Assembly: GCA_018304105.1 (NCBI GenBank) | Contig: JAGVWX010000007.1 | Coordinates: forward strand, 1 to 64,000 | DNA from: Candidatus Pacearchaeota archaeon | Lineage (GTDB): Archaea > Nanobdellota > Nanobdellia > Pacearchaeales > GW2011-AR1 | Length of the DNA stretch: 64,000 nt | Direction of reading: 5' to 3' | Part shown: piece after piece, positions 36,834-47,111 of the stretch | Numbering within the stretch: position 1 is the stretch's first letter | How the letters are laid out: each line of letters opens with the position of its first letter | Notes under the pieces: generated by a model | Database searches by the model: none | The model's input: the letters and a program-made list of their open reading frames with translations, nothing else | Told to the model about the DNA's origin: nothing | Made by a program: the position numbers and the translations under genes

Positions 36834-39359
36834 ATGGAGGTTTCTATGAAAAAAGATATTACTCGCAGGTTATTTTCTAACAAAATTTCTTATAACTTTT
36901 TGAGACGTTCTAACAGGGCTGGCGCGTTTTTTAGCACGGATGCTTTGATAGCATTGATAATAATCTTTTTTATTATTTTGGCTGCGAGACCTTTGTTTAA
37001 TTATGTCCAGCCGGATTCAGAAATTAATTCGGACATTTTGACTGCGCTGTCCACGCTGAAGGTCTCTGAGCTGGACGATGCGAGCGTTCAGGCGATGATT
37101 TCTGACGGAACTATCAAGAATCCTGATAAAACTCTGATTGAGCAAATTGGGGAGTTTTATGTTTTTGATTACCCGGACATGACAAGAGCGAGAAATCTTG
37201 CTGGAATTGCCTTGAAAGAGATAAACACCACTCAGAATTTTGGAATCTGGTACGGAGACAGTTTAATTCTTTCTAAAAACATGACGGCAATTGAAACAGC
37301 GGCGAAAGTTGATGTTGCAAAACGAAGAATTTCAGGCGTTCAGGCGGGGGAAAGTTCTGTCGGATATTCTGCGAGGGCATTCTTGTCGAGCAATTCCAGG
37401 ACGAAGTATTTTTATTTTGGCGGGTATGTAGGCGATGGGAACATCTCAGTCTTAGCTAACTACGATGGAGAAATTTCTGACAATTTGGTAATTGAGATTG
37501 CGGTGAATAAAGAATTTGATTTGTATATCAATAATATTTCGTATGGCCATTTTGACAAGACGACCAGTTCGGTTTATGAGCCAGAAAGATATATTGTTAA
37601 TACCAGTTTGTTTTCGCCCGGAACGAACATTTTAGAATTCAGGGGAGACAGGCTGTTTATTGCCGGAGGATATGTAAAAATATCTTATAGAACAGATAAT
37701 TATTCTGCTGGAGAAGATTATAATTTTCCCGGAATAGACGGATTGGTAAATTTGTATGACGCTCTTTATGTTTCGGAGGATTTGGAAGGAATGGAAGTTA
37801 TGCTGCATGCAAATATCACTTATCCGTTTTTCTTTAATTTCGGAAATGTCACGCTTTACAATGGAACTACAATAGGGGAGCAGTATATCACGCTTGATAA
37901 CTCCGAAATTTCCTCTTTGATTGGTGATTACGGCAACATTGAAGGAAAAATGGTACCTCTGAGGCTCGGGCTGGAAGAATTGACGGAGTATTTTTATAGG
38001 ACAATAGATGTTTTTACAGTCACTGATTTGTCTTCAAGCATGAACAGACCTTGCGGCGGGTGCAGTTCTCCCAAGCCGACCTTATTTGAACTTGCCAAGG
38101 ATGCTAACCGCGCTTTCATAAGAGGCGTCTTGAATTACAGCGGCAATCGCGTTGGCTTGGTTGGTTATTCTGATGAAGCTTATCCAGCATTTTATCATAG
38201 CCTTTCAAACAATACGCAATCACTGAATGGTACAATAAACAGCTGGAATACGGTGAATAATAACTGCATTTGCTGTGGGATTAACCGGGCGGTTGAAGGT
38301 TTGACCGAAGAATCGAGCGGGTCTAAAAAAATTATGGTGGTGATGGGCGACGGAAGGCCGCAAGGAATGTGCGCAGAGCAGAATACTGGAAGCGCGGATA
38401 CCGATGCGATAGAAGCCGCAAGGCAGGCTTGCGAGTATTACGGGATTGTGACGCACACTGTTGGATTTGGGCCCATCGTTGATGAAACAGTTATGATAGC
38501 AATAGCTAATGCGGGGTGCGATGGCTCTTATTATTATTCTGAAGATTCGCAGATTGTTCAGGTTTACCAAACAATCGCCCAGGATTTGATAACTTCTTAT
38601 GCTGAACAGACAGTAAGTGCTGAAGGGCTCTACACAAAATTATATCCGGATTCTTATGTCAAGTTTTCGCATAATGCGAGCACTCTTCCCTTTGGGCTGT
38701 TTGTTACATCAGAAGTGTTGTTTGATGACGAAAACGGAGGCAGTTTTTCCATTCCGGCTGATTCTTTGCCTTTAGAAACAACAATCGTTTCTTATTCTGG
38801 AGCAAGGTGGACTGCAGAAGCCAAATTAAACGGGAACTCTGTGTTTAATCTGACTAAATATGGAACTAATTATGTTTTAATTGGCGATCCTTATCAAATA
38901 ACTCTAAAGGATTCGATAGTCTTGCCTGGTTCGAATAACTATGTTAATATAACAACAGGGGTTTCGGTGACTAACAGGTCGTCTGGGTCGGCGTTCGATA
39001 AGATAATTTATACAATCTTGAAAAATGCCAGTTCGTATTCTGAAATTAAGCCAACAGCCCAGGGTTGCATATGGAATATACAATTCGAGGACGGTTCTTA
39101 TCTTTCTAATTTAAGAGTTCCTTCCGACTATCTCGACGCGGACAACTGCGTTTATGATAGCGTAGGCCTTGGAGAAATAGCCAATAGCAACGACGTTTAT
39201 CAACTGGCGGTGCTCTCTCTTTTAAGGGACGTTGATTTAGACGATGATGGGATGGTTGACATATTTCTGAACGAAAGAGATTTGGATATTACGCTGAGCG
39301 AGATAGACGGAATTCCTTTTCCTTTTGATACGGAGGTGCAGGTAAGAACATGGTCGTGA
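36834..39359 (+). CDS. VWA domain surface/pilus protein
   Basis: FTVTDLSSSMNRPC (MIDAS DxSxS), KIMVVMGDGRPQ, N-terminal TM; start probably 36846. Confidence 0.8.
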   Translation: MEVSMKKDITRRLFSNKISYNFLRRSNRAGAFFSTDALIALIIIFFIILAARPLFNYVQPDSEINSDILTALSTLKVSELDDASVQAMISDGTIKNPDKTLIEQIGEFYVFDYPDMTRARNLAGIALKEINTTQNFGIWYGDSLILSKNMTAIETAAKVDVAKRRISGVQAGESSVGYSARAFLSSNSRTKYFYFGGYVGDGNISVLANYDGEISDNLVIEIAVNKEFDLYINNISYGHFDKTTSSVYEPERYIVNTSLFSPGTNILEFRGDRLFIAGGYVKISYRTDNYSAGEDYNFPGIDGLVNLYDALYVSEDLEGMEVMLHANITYPFFFNFGNVTLYNGTTIGEQYITLDNSEISSLIGDYGNIEGKMVPLRLGLEELTEYFYRTIDVFTVTDLSSSMNRPCGGCSSPKPTLFELAKDANRAFIRGVLNYSGNRVGLVGYSDEAYPAFYHSLSNNTQSLNGTINSWNTVNNNCICCGINRAVEGLTEESSGSKKIMVVMGDGRPQGMCAEQNTGSADTDAIEAARQACEYYGIVTHTVGFGPIVDETVMIAIANAGCDGSYYYSEDSQIVQVYQTIAQDLITSYAEQTVSAEGLYTKLYPDSYVKFSHNASTLPFGLFVTSEVLFDDENGGSFSIPADSLPLETTIVSYSGARWTAEAKLNGNSVFNLTKYGTNYVLIGDPYQITLKDSIVLPGSNNYVNITTGVSVTNRSSGSAFDKIIYTILKNASSYSEIKPTAQGCIWNIQFEDGSYLSNLRVPSDYLDADNCVYDSVGLGEIANSNDVYQLAVLSLLRDVDLDDDGMVDIFLNERDLDITLSEIDGIPFPFDTEVQVRTWS

Positions 39360-40288
39360 AAAATAAAAAAGGGATTTTCTTTTTGATGCTGACTTTGATT
39401 ATAATCTCTCTTTTTCTTTTGTCGGTGACTTTCTTTTCAGAGATGGCTTTGAGAAAGAGCGTGCAGAAAAGAGTTGAAACGCTGAGCGATTTTGTCAAGG
39501 CAACCGAAGACGATTTGCCAAGGCAGCTTTTCATAACAGGATTCAGGACGGTTTTTGTTGTTCAGAGAAATATTGTTGCAAGCGGAAATTATCCGAGTGA
39601 AACTGTTGAGGAAACTTTTAAGGAAGCATTTTTTAATGGAACTGTCGAAGGCAATGCCGAACCCATTCTGTTTGGAGCAACGTATGATGATTTGGTTTCT
39701 GATGTGCAGAGCCGGGCGAGGGAGATAAGCGCGGATGTTCAGTTTTCCAACGCAAGTGTTTCTCTCAGCCAGGAAGATCCTTGGAATATTAAGATAGATT
39801 TTGTTGCTGGCTTTTATGCTTCTGATATAAATCATCTGGCTTCATGGAACAAAACACTGCATTCTGTTTCTTATATTCGAATCAGCAATTTTTCTGACCC
39901 GCTTTATTTGCTGAACGGCTTTCAGGAAAGAAAAATTATTGAGACGCCTTATCTGAATTTTCCTTCGGAACTGCAACAGCATGTGGGCGATTGCGGGGCG
40001 GAATGTTCTTATTATATGGCCCGCGTTGGAGCGCCGAGCTTCATTGACAGACTTGAAGGCAATTATTTGGTTCTAAAATATCCGAATGAAGGGATAGAAT
40101 CTCTCGTTTATTTCCCGGCGTTTCCGAATCCACCAGGACCTCCGTATAATTCAAGGTCGGTGGTTGATTATCTTTATTTCAATGATCCTACTTCTGGAGA
40201 TTGTTCTCTTCCGGGGGTTTATTCCTGGTTTTGGCTGGACACTGAGCATCTGGATGATTATGGTTTTACTCTGAGTGATTGCTCTTAA
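39350..40288 (+). CDS. Pilus-locus membrane-anchored protein
   Basis: MVVKNKKGIFFLMLTLIIISLFLLSVTFFSEM N-terminus, overlaps preceding CDS. Confidence 0.65.
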   Translation: MVVKNKKGIFFLMLTLIIISLFLLSVTFFSEMALRKSVQKRVETLSDFVKATEDDLPRQLFITGFRTVFVVQRNIVASGNYPSETVEETFKEAFFNGTVEGNAEPILFGATYDDLVSDVQSRAREISADVQFSNASVSLSQEDPWNIKIDFVAGFYASDINHLASWNKTLHSVSYIRISNFSDPLYLLNGFQERKIIETPYLNFPSELQQHVGDCGAECSYYMARVGAPSFIDRLEGNYLVLKYPNEGIESLVYFPAFPNPPGPPYNSRSVVDYLYFNDPTSGDCSLPGVYSWFWLDTEHLDDYGFTLSDCS

Positions 40289-40305
40289 TTGTTTTGAGTT
40301 TTACG

Positions 40306-40977
40306 CTAAGTTGTGCAAACCAGTTTTGTTGGAATTGTTTCTTTTATTGAGTTGCATGTCAAGTTTTTGTCTGCATTCTCTCCTTGGAATTCCATAGATT
40401 TCCTGAATGTTTCAATCTCCCTGGGAGAAAGGGTTTGAGACACTAAGGCTGAATCAAGAATGTTGCTTTCTGTTTCAAAGAAGTTGAATCTTATTTCAAA
40501 CAGGCCTGTTGCATCGCGGTCCAGATTTTGCACAGTAAGAGCGCAGTCTACAGTTTTTTTAGCGCATGTTGGGCCTTGGTATTCTGTGCAATTTGAGAAT
40601 TTTGAAGGATTTGTAAGTGAGTATGAAATTAATGTTTCCTGGCAATTTGATGAAGAGCTGGAGTCGCTTGCAGTGCTGCCAGAGCTTTCACCACCGCTGC
40701 TGCTACCGCTTGAACTGCTGCCGCCCCCGCCGCCGGAACCCGAGCCAGAATTTTGCGAGCCATCTTCTGAGTTTTCATTGCCTGAATTGGAGTTGCTCAA
40801 GGAATCCTGGCCGTCATTTTTTGAAGAAAACACTTTTTGTATGGATTCGTCAAGGTTTAATTTCAGGGAAATGTAAAGAAGTCCAGCTAGGATTATTAAC
40901 ACTAAACCGACAATAACATATGACTTTCTCATCTCTTTCTGTTTTTTGAGGGAAAGGCGGTTAAAAAATGTTTTCAA
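40306..40977 (-). CDS. Secreted protein with Ser/Gly-rich linker
   Basis: N-terminal TM; SGSGSGGGGGSSSSGSSSGGESSGS. Confidence 0.6.
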   Translation of the reverse strand: MKTFFNRLSLKKQKEMRKSYVIVGLVLIILAGLLYISLKLNLDESIQKVFSSKNDGQDSLSNSNSGNENSEDGSQNSGSGSGGGGGSSSSGSSSGGESSGSTASDSSSSSNCQETLISYSLTNPSKFSNCTEYQGPTCAKKTVDCALTVQNLDRDATGLFEIRFNFFETESNILDSALVSQTLSPREIETFRKSMEFQGENADKNLTCNSIKETIPTKLVCTT

Positions 40978-40983
40978 TGATGC

Positions 40984-41142
40984 AGCTTTGTTGAAAATCT
41001 TTTAGAATTATTTTACTCGCAGCCACGCTCGAAATTTATTTATTGAGTGCTCTCGCGTAACTGCTCGCCCTATCCTCGCCCAAATTCCTTCGCCCCTAAT
41101 CAATATAATAAAACCTACAACTTAGACTTTTTTAACAAAGCT
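40984..41142 (+). mobile_element. MITE-like structured element (family B)
   Basis: AGCTTTGTTGAAAATC ... GACTTTTTTAACAAAGCT ends; CTCGCAGCCACGCTCG and CTCGCGTAAC internal motifs. Confidence 0.55.
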
Positions 41143-41244
41143 CGAAGACGATAGAAACATTTTTTCATTCTTGAAAAATCAAAATATTTATAAACTGGAA
41201 ATCCTTTTGGAAACCAGATAATCAATAATCAAAAGGAGGTAAAT

Positions 41245-41668
41245 ATGAAAACAAAAGGACAGGCTTGTCATTGGAGTTCTGGCTATTTACTTTAGGCCTA
41301 GTAATCTTGTTTCGGAGACAGCTTTATTAAATGCGCCATTCAATGTGGTCTCTCAAGTTGTCACACCGACTGAATTCGATGTGGAATTTAGAAATGGGGG
41401 TGGAGAAACTTATACTACTATGAGTGTTGCTTTTACTTTCAATAGTCCAAGCACAATAACTTGTGTGCCGACGCCGGTTTTATCAGCTACCCAAGGTGGT
41501 ACGGCAGTAACAACGATGACGTCTGGACAAACAGCGTTTATACGTTGCACTTATAGTGCTGCGCAAACTGCAGGGACTACGATTGATGGAGACTTAGCCA
41601 TAACATACACAAGGCCTGGTGCTACTATACCTTTGACTACAACAGGGACCGTCACAGGAAAGGCATAA
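41245..41668 (+). pseudogene. Pilin-like gene with apparent frameshift after MKTKGQA
   Basis: AAAGGAGGTAAATATG RBS/start; MKTKGQA then LVIGVLAIYFRPSNLVSETALLNAPFNVVSQ... in another frame, continuing to the stop at 41668. Confidence 0.65.
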
Positions 41669-41805
41669 ATTTAATTTATTTTTTATTTTTAATTCGTTAA
41701 TAAATATTGAAGGAAAGAGCCAATGATATGAGGCGAAAAGTAGTTTTTCTGGATTGTTGGTTGTTGTTCTGAGTTGTTGAATGAAGGAAACAACGTGTGC
41801 TTGTG

Positions 41806-42180
41806 TTAATGCTTATATCCAAAGACTTTATCGTAGTCTTTATGGTCATAGATGTCAAGAACGAAAGTAATTATTTCAATTTGGTTTCCCGTTATTGTGT
41901 AAACCAATCTCCACCTATTTGCCAACTCAATTCTCCAGATATTTTCCGCATCGTATCTTTCAGAATATTTGCGTGGCATTTGCCTCTTTGGAACTTGGTC
42001 TCCTGCAAACGGATTTTCTTTAAGCAAAGTTCTTACTCTTAAAATTGATCTAAGCAAAGTTTGATGAAACGAGCTTTCGATTCCTTTTTGTCTCTCTTCT
42101 TTAACAAGTTTATCTAGCTCTTCAAACATTTCATTTGCTTCTTCAGAAAGTTTTACAATAACCTCTTTTCCTTGAAACAT
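41806..42180 (-). CDS. RelE/ParE-superfamily toxin-like protein
   Basis: WRIELANRWRLVYTITGNQIEIITFVLDIYDHKDYDKVFG. Confidence 0.75.
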   Translation of the reverse strand: MFQGKEVIVKLSEEANEMFEELDKLVKEERQKGIESSFHQTLLRSILRVRTLLKENPFAGDQVPKRQMPRKYSERYDAENIWRIELANRWRLVYTITGNQIEIITFVLDIYDHKDYDKVFGYKH

Positions 42181-42449
42181 TATATTTCTCTTCCTTTTTC
42201 TATTTCTTTTTTGAGTTTGGGGCTTGGATTGTAAACCCAGAGAATTCCTTTATGGCTATCAGCAATAAAGCCCTTCTCTTCCAAATATTGAAGGATTAAG
42301 TTAAGAGTTTGGTGCATTATCTTTACGGGTAGCCTTCTTTTTATTTCTTCTCTGTCTATGGAAGTATCTGCTTCTTTCAGTACTTTTTCTACCATTAGCA
42401 TTGTCTTCAATGTTGGATAATGGATTATGCTTTTATTATATAAGTCCAT
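42180..42449 (-). CDS. Winged-helix putative antitoxin
   Basis: Overlaps toxin start; VLKEADTSIDREEIKRRLPVKIMHQTLNLILQYLEEKGFI. Confidence 0.65.
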   Translation of the reverse strand: MDLYNKSIIHYPTLKTMLMVEKVLKEADTSIDREEIKRRLPVKIMHQTLNLILQYLEEKGFIADSHKGILWVYNPSPKLKKEIEKGREI

Positions 42450-42666
42450 ATTATATTTTATATGTATTCATATATAAACGTTTTGTTCTACGAGTTTCGT
42501 CCACCTAGCCTTACACGAAAAGATACCATACTAACTTGCAGTCATATGCTGAGATTGATTGGATTTTGGTGGTACATAACGCGCTTATTGCTTCAATATT
42601 GGAAGAGCGAGTTTTTCAAAAGTCGTTAAAGACAAAATATAAAAAGAGTTTCTAATTAGTTTTTTT

Positions 42667-43005
42667 ATGGCGGATAAAATTGGACGTGAGGATTTTGCGA
42701 AGCTGGATTTGAGAGTTGGGGAGATAAAAAGCGTTGAAGCGCACCCGAATGCGGACAAGCTGCTTGTGCTCAAAGTTGACCTTGGAGAGGGAGAAGAAAG
42801 AACGATTGTTGCTGGATTGAAGAAGTATTACGAGACAGACGAGCTTATTGGGAAGAAAGCAATTTTTGTTGCGAATTTAGAGTCCGCTAAATTGCGCGGA
42901 ATTGAAAGCAATGGAATGATTCTTGCGGCAGTTAACGAAGACCATTCTGAAGTTAAAATATTAATGGTTGATGGTGACATGGAGCCTGGGACCAGGATTA
43001 GTTAG
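42667..43005 (+). CDS. tRNA-binding domain protein (MetRS beta/C-terminal domain-like)
   Basis: FAKLDLRVGEIKSVEAHPNADKLLVLKVDLG...IVAGLKKYY...ESNGMILAA. Confidence 0.9.
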   Translation: MADKIGREDFAKLDLRVGEIKSVEAHPNADKLLVLKVDLGEGEERTIVAGLKKYYETDELIGKKAIFVANLESAKLRGIESNGMILAAVNEDHSEVKILMVDGDMEPGTRIS

Positions 43006-43035
43006 GTTTTTATATTATTATCTTGTGGGTTTTTC

Positions 43036-43350
43036 ATGATATTGAAACCAACGAGAGATATTGTTGAGAAAGTTGCTGGAGCAGTCTTAAGGGCAGATAA
43101 AAAATTAGAAGATGCAAGAGGAGAATTGCAAGATGATTATTTTCGTTTGAGATCTTATTTGGCAAATGGTCTTGGGGAGAATGGCCAGGTTTTTGTATGC
43201 AGGGTGCGGGCAAGATATAATTCCGGAAGCAGAAATTTTTATTACAGGTTTGCAGGAGAATGGGCTCAAAGAAATTATGACCTTTGTTGGCATGCATTAG
43301 GTTTTGCGCTGAAACAGAATCAAGACCGTGTTGGGGTGCCAGGGATTTAG
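43036..43350 (+). CDS. Hypothetical protein
   Basis: ORF only. Confidence 0.45.
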   Translation: MILKPTRDIVEKVAGAVLRADKKLEDARGELQDDYFRLRSYLANGLGENGQVFVCRVRARYNSGSRNFYYRFAGEWAQRNYDLCWHALGFALKQNQDRVGVPGI

Positions 43351-44105
43351 TATTTTCCGAATAATCTGTCGAAGAAGCTTGGCCTACCGTCGTACTGAAT
43401 GCCTTCCATTCTCGCGGCGATTCTTTTGTAAGCAAGAGCTGGGCGGGATTTTGGAAATGTATGAACGAGAGCGTCTTTCATGACGAGAGATTGCTGGACT
43501 CTTTCGTCTTCAGGAATGACTCCAAGAATTGGGAGCTCGAGCATTTCTGCGATGTTCGAAATAGGCATTTGGGTTTTGGAATTGTATTTTACCCTTGCCA
43601 CGATGACTCCCTTGACTGTTTTTCCAAGCTGTTCTATTAATTTAGAAGTTTTTAGAGCGTCAGTGACTGCTGGGATTTCAGGGTTTGTGACGATTATTAA
43701 TTCATCTGCTGCCTCCATCGCAGCGATTGCTTCTTCTCCAAGGCCTGCAGCGGAGTCGAAAATTATGATGTCTGCCATTTTTCTTAGTTTTTTCCCGACT
43801 TCTTTCAATCTTTTATGGTTTATTCTCCTTAGTTCGTTTACTGAAAGAGAAGAGGGGATTATTTTTGTGCCTGATTCGTGCTCATAAATCGCGTCTTCAA
43901 TCTTTGCTTTTCCAAGAAGGACGTGGTTTAAACTTATCGGGACTATTGGTGCGCCTAAATGGAGGCCGACATTGGGAGTTGTTAGGTTTGCATCTACAAT
44001 TATTACATTTTTTCCGAAGGAATTAAGGGCAGCTGCGAGATTTATAGAGGTAGTTGTTTTCCCAACGCCGCCTTTTCCAGATGTTATCGTTATAAGTTTG
44101 CTCAT
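43347..44105 (-). CDS. minD: MinD/ParA-family ATPase
   Basis: ITSGKGGVGKTTTSINLAAAL deviant Walker A; FDSAAGLGEEAIAAM. Confidence 0.92.
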   Translation of the reverse strand: MSKLITITSGKGGVGKTTTSINLAAALNSFGKNVIIVDANLTTPNVGLHLGAPIVPISLNHVLLGKAKIEDAIYEHESGTKIIPSSLSVNELRRINHKRLKEVGKKLRKMADIIIFDSAAGLGEEAIAAMEAADELIIVTNPEIPAVTDALKTSKLIEQLGKTVKGVIVARVKYNSKTQMPISNIAEMLELPILGVIPEDERVQQSLVMKDALVHTFPKSRPALAYKRIAARMEGIQYDGRPSFFDRLFGKY

Positions 44106-44139
44106 TCTGTATACTAGTTCTACCTAGAAGTAAGACAAC

Positions 44140-44490
44140 TTATTTGATATAGCTTATAAACCTTTCTAGCGTCGCTGCGTATTCTTTCAGTTGATTGAGA
44201 TTTATATTTACGATTTTATCTCGGTAAGTTACCTTGAGGTTCACGCCTTTTCTGAATTCGTTTTCGCGGAAAATGCTTTTCAGCTGGATTAGTTTTGCTC
44301 TCGGCGCATCCGGAATTGGTTTCCATTTTTTATCTTTTTTGGCTTTTGCGACTAGGCGGTCCATGCCTTGTTCTATCATATTTTTCCATCTTGAAAGTAA
44401 ATTAATAATTACGTCACAAGTTTTTGTGTATTTCAGACTTACGTAAAGAAGATGGTCGGCGCTTATTTTTTCTTTTATGATTGCTTCCAT
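44140..44490 (-). CDS. Hypothetical protein
   Basis: ORF 116 aa adjacent to and co-directional with minD. Confidence 0.55.
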   Translation of the reverse strand: MEAIIKEKISADHLLYVSLKYTKTCDVIINLLSRWKNMIEQGMDRLVAKAKKDKKWKPIPDAPRAKLIQLKSIFRENEFRKGVNLKVTYRDKIVNINLNQLKEYAATLERFISYIK

Positions 44491-44576
44491 TAGAAAGATA
44501 TCTCTACAAAAAATCCATTTTTTAGGTAGGAATACTAGAGTAATAGTTGTTTAAATAGTTTTCGCGAAGAGGAGAT

Positions 44577-44702
44577 TAGTTGAAAATCTTTTTAATTAAT
44601 TATTTTGCACCCACCCTCCCGCCCAGATTGTCCGCAAAGCTATCGCTTTTCGGTAATTCATTGCAAAATAATATGTTTGTCTGTGACTTTTTCAACAAAG
44701 AC
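44577..44702 (+). mobile_element. MITE-like structured element (family B, short)
   Basis: GTTGAAAATC ... GACTTTTTCAACA; CACCCACCCTCCCGCCCAGATTGTCCGC. Confidence 0.5.
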
Positions 44703-44713
44703 TCTGGGAGATT

Positions 44714-46561
44714 TTAGATTTTCTTTAATTTTCTTGCGAGATTTTCTGTTTCGTTTAAGAGAGATTCAATTTCGTTTAGTCCTTGAAGCCAGAAATCTTT
44801 TTTTGAAATGTCAATTCCAAGATTTAAGAAGATGTTTTTTGGAGAGTCTGAAGTTCCCGCGGAAAGGAACTCTTTGACCTTTTCTATGAACTTAGGATTT
44901 TGTTTGACTTTTGACTGGAGGGATTTTGAAATCAGCTCGCCCGAGACGTAAGAGTAAACGTAGAAAATGTATCTGAAGTGCGGGACGTAAATCCACCAAT
45001 TGTCCGACGATGAAGTGTCGACGAATTCTCCCAGATATGAGGACATATGCTCTTTGAATAATTCTCCAATGTTTTCTTTTGAGAGGTATCCTTTTTTTCT
45101 GAACTCTCCATGGAGTTGGGTTTCAAAATTATAAAATGCAGTTTGTCGAAAGATTGAAGCGATTTCGCCGTTGAGTTTTTCCATGAGAATTGAGAGCCTT
45201 GTTTCTTCGTCCGATTCTTTAAGGAGCTCTTGCAAGACGAAGTCTTCCATGAAAGTTGAAGCGACTTCTGCCGTTGACTTCGGAGTTTCGAAATACAGCG
45301 AATGTTGTTTTTCTCTCATCAGCTCATTGTTGATGCCGTGACCGACTTCGTGAGCGATTGTTGTAACGTCTTTTAGGGAGTTAGTGTGATTTAACATTAT
45401 GTAAGTCGGCTGTGTTATGAGCATGTGAGTGCAGAAAGCACCGTTTCTTTTTCCTTTTCTTGGAAATGCGTCAATCTGGCCGTTTTTCAGATACATTTCG
45501 AAAATATCCAGGAATTTTTTGTCTAAAGATGAGAAAGTTTTTTTGACAAGTTCAATCGATTCTTCGAATTTGTATTTGGCTTTTTTCTTTCCGTAAGGAA
45601 TATTTTTTTCGTAATATTGAAGTTTTTTTAAACCGAGCAATTTAGCTTTGAGCTTGTAAAATCTTTTTGAAATGTCGAATCGGGAAGTGACTGCTTGAAT
45701 CACCGTGTCAACGATTTCGGTTTCGATGTCGTCGTCCAGATGTCTTGCCTGGTCTGCACGGGAGAATTTTCTCAGCGAGTCGTTTGTTTTTTTGTTTGAG
45801 AGGATTGCATTGATTTCAGGTTCTGCTATTTCGGCGTATTGTTCGAAAATTTCCATTAACGCTTTGTTTGCTTCTTTCCTTGTCTCTTGGTTTGTATCGT
45901 CAAGCAATCCGAGAAGGTCTGAGAAATTTTTTGTTTGTTTTTTCCCTTCCATCATTATTTCTCTTTCTTGTTTGGCTAACAAGCCAGAAGTTAGTCTTTC
46001 CCAGAAATCATGAGAAGTAGATTCTTTTAACGTTAAAACTTTTTCTTCGCCTTCTGACAAGAGATGTTTAGCTTCCTGGAAAGCTCTTTCTAGATGATGC
46101 TTGTAATCTTTGAGTTCTTCTGAAGAAAGGAATTTTTGCTGGTCTTTTTCTGGAATTTTAGCAATGTTAAGCATGAAGAACTTTTTTGAATTTCTCAATT
46201 CTTTTTCGAGCTCTTCTATTTTGTTGAGCTTTGCTTTTATTTCCGGATTTGCCTGGTCTAATTCGTATTTGAGGGCGAAATAAAATCCAGGAGAGCCGGA
46301 GTTTCCGAAGTTTCTTGAAAGCTCCTCGAGTTCATCAAGAGATTGTTTTAGGATTTTTGGCTCTTGAAGATAATCTTGCCTTTTGGACCATTTTTGAACA
46401 AACTTGGAGTTTGCTTGTTTTACCTTCTCGAGTTCTGTTTCTATTCTTGGGTCGTTGTCTGAATTGAGAAGCGGGGAAAGATCCCAAGATGTTTGCCACG
46501 GGCAAACTTCGCGACGTTTTCCGATGGAAACACGTCCAGATGTTTTTATTTGAGGAGCCAT
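44714..46561 (-). CDS. pepF: M3 family oligoendopeptidase (PepF-like)
   Basis: TTIAHEVGHGINNELM (HExxH), EVASTFMEDFV, HFRYIFYVYSYVSGELI. Confidence 0.93.
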   Translation of the reverse strand: MAPQIKTSGRVSIGKRREVCPWQTSWDLSPLLNSDNDPRIETELEKVKQANSKFVQKWSKRQDYLQEPKILKQSLDELEELSRNFGNSGSPGFYFALKYELDQANPEIKAKLNKIEELEKELRNSKKFFMLNIAKIPEKDQQKFLSSEELKDYKHHLERAFQEAKHLLSEGEEKVLTLKESTSHDFWERLTSGLLAKQEREIMMEGKKQTKNFSDLLGLLDDTNQETRKEANKALMEIFEQYAEIAEPEINAILSNKKTNDSLRKFSRADQARHLDDDIETEIVDTVIQAVTSRFDISKRFYKLKAKLLGLKKLQYYEKNIPYGKKKAKYKFEESIELVKKTFSSLDKKFLDIFEMYLKNGQIDAFPRKGKRNGAFCTHMLITQPTYIMLNHTNSLKDVTTIAHEVGHGINNELMREKQHSLYFETPKSTAEVASTFMEDFVLQELLKESDEETRLSILMEKLNGEIASIFRQTAFYNFETQLHGEFRKKGYLSKENIGELFKEHMSSYLGEFVDTSSSDNWWIYVPHFRYIFYVYSYVSGELISKSLQSKVKQNPKFIEKVKEFLSAGTSDSPKNIFLNLGIDISKKDFWLQGLNEIESLLNETENLARKLKKI

Positions 46562-46725
46562 TTGCTAATGAAAGCAGAAGAGTTTATAAAAATTGGTAAT
46601 TCTGAGATGAAGATAATTAGAACAAAATAGCCAAAATATTTGTAATGCCGACGGTAATTACTGATAACGTTCTTGTCAGATGTCCCAGTATTTTGAGATT
46701 AATTTGGATATTTTTGTCTTTTGGT

Positions 46726-47084
46726 TTTGTTGAAAATCTTTTTTCGAGTTGGTTGCACCCACCCACCCGCCCAGATAGTTTCGATTTGTATTAATAAATC
46801 TCTCAAATCGAATCATTTGTCGCAATTCCACTATACAAGACACCTACGGTTTCTTCTATGAAATTTTCCCTTAGTATACTGCTCAGGGCTGGTGTGAAAA
46901 ACCCTACTCGCAGCCACGCATCTTAATTGAATAAATTATTGGTAATGCGTAACATGCTCGCTCGCGACCACGTGCGAAATAATTTACTAAATACTCGTCA
47001 CGTAGTGCGCTCGCCCTAATCATCCGAATCCACGCACTTCCAATCAATATAGTAAAACCTGCAACTTGGACTTTTTCAACAGAG
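46726..47084 (+). mobile_element. Composite MITE-like element (family B, long)
   Basis: TTTGTTGAAAATC ... GACTTTTTCAACAGAG; first 99 bp identical to 56440-56538. Confidence 0.5.
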
Positions 47085-47111
47085 CATCATCTTTTAAGAA
47101 AATTATTCTAA

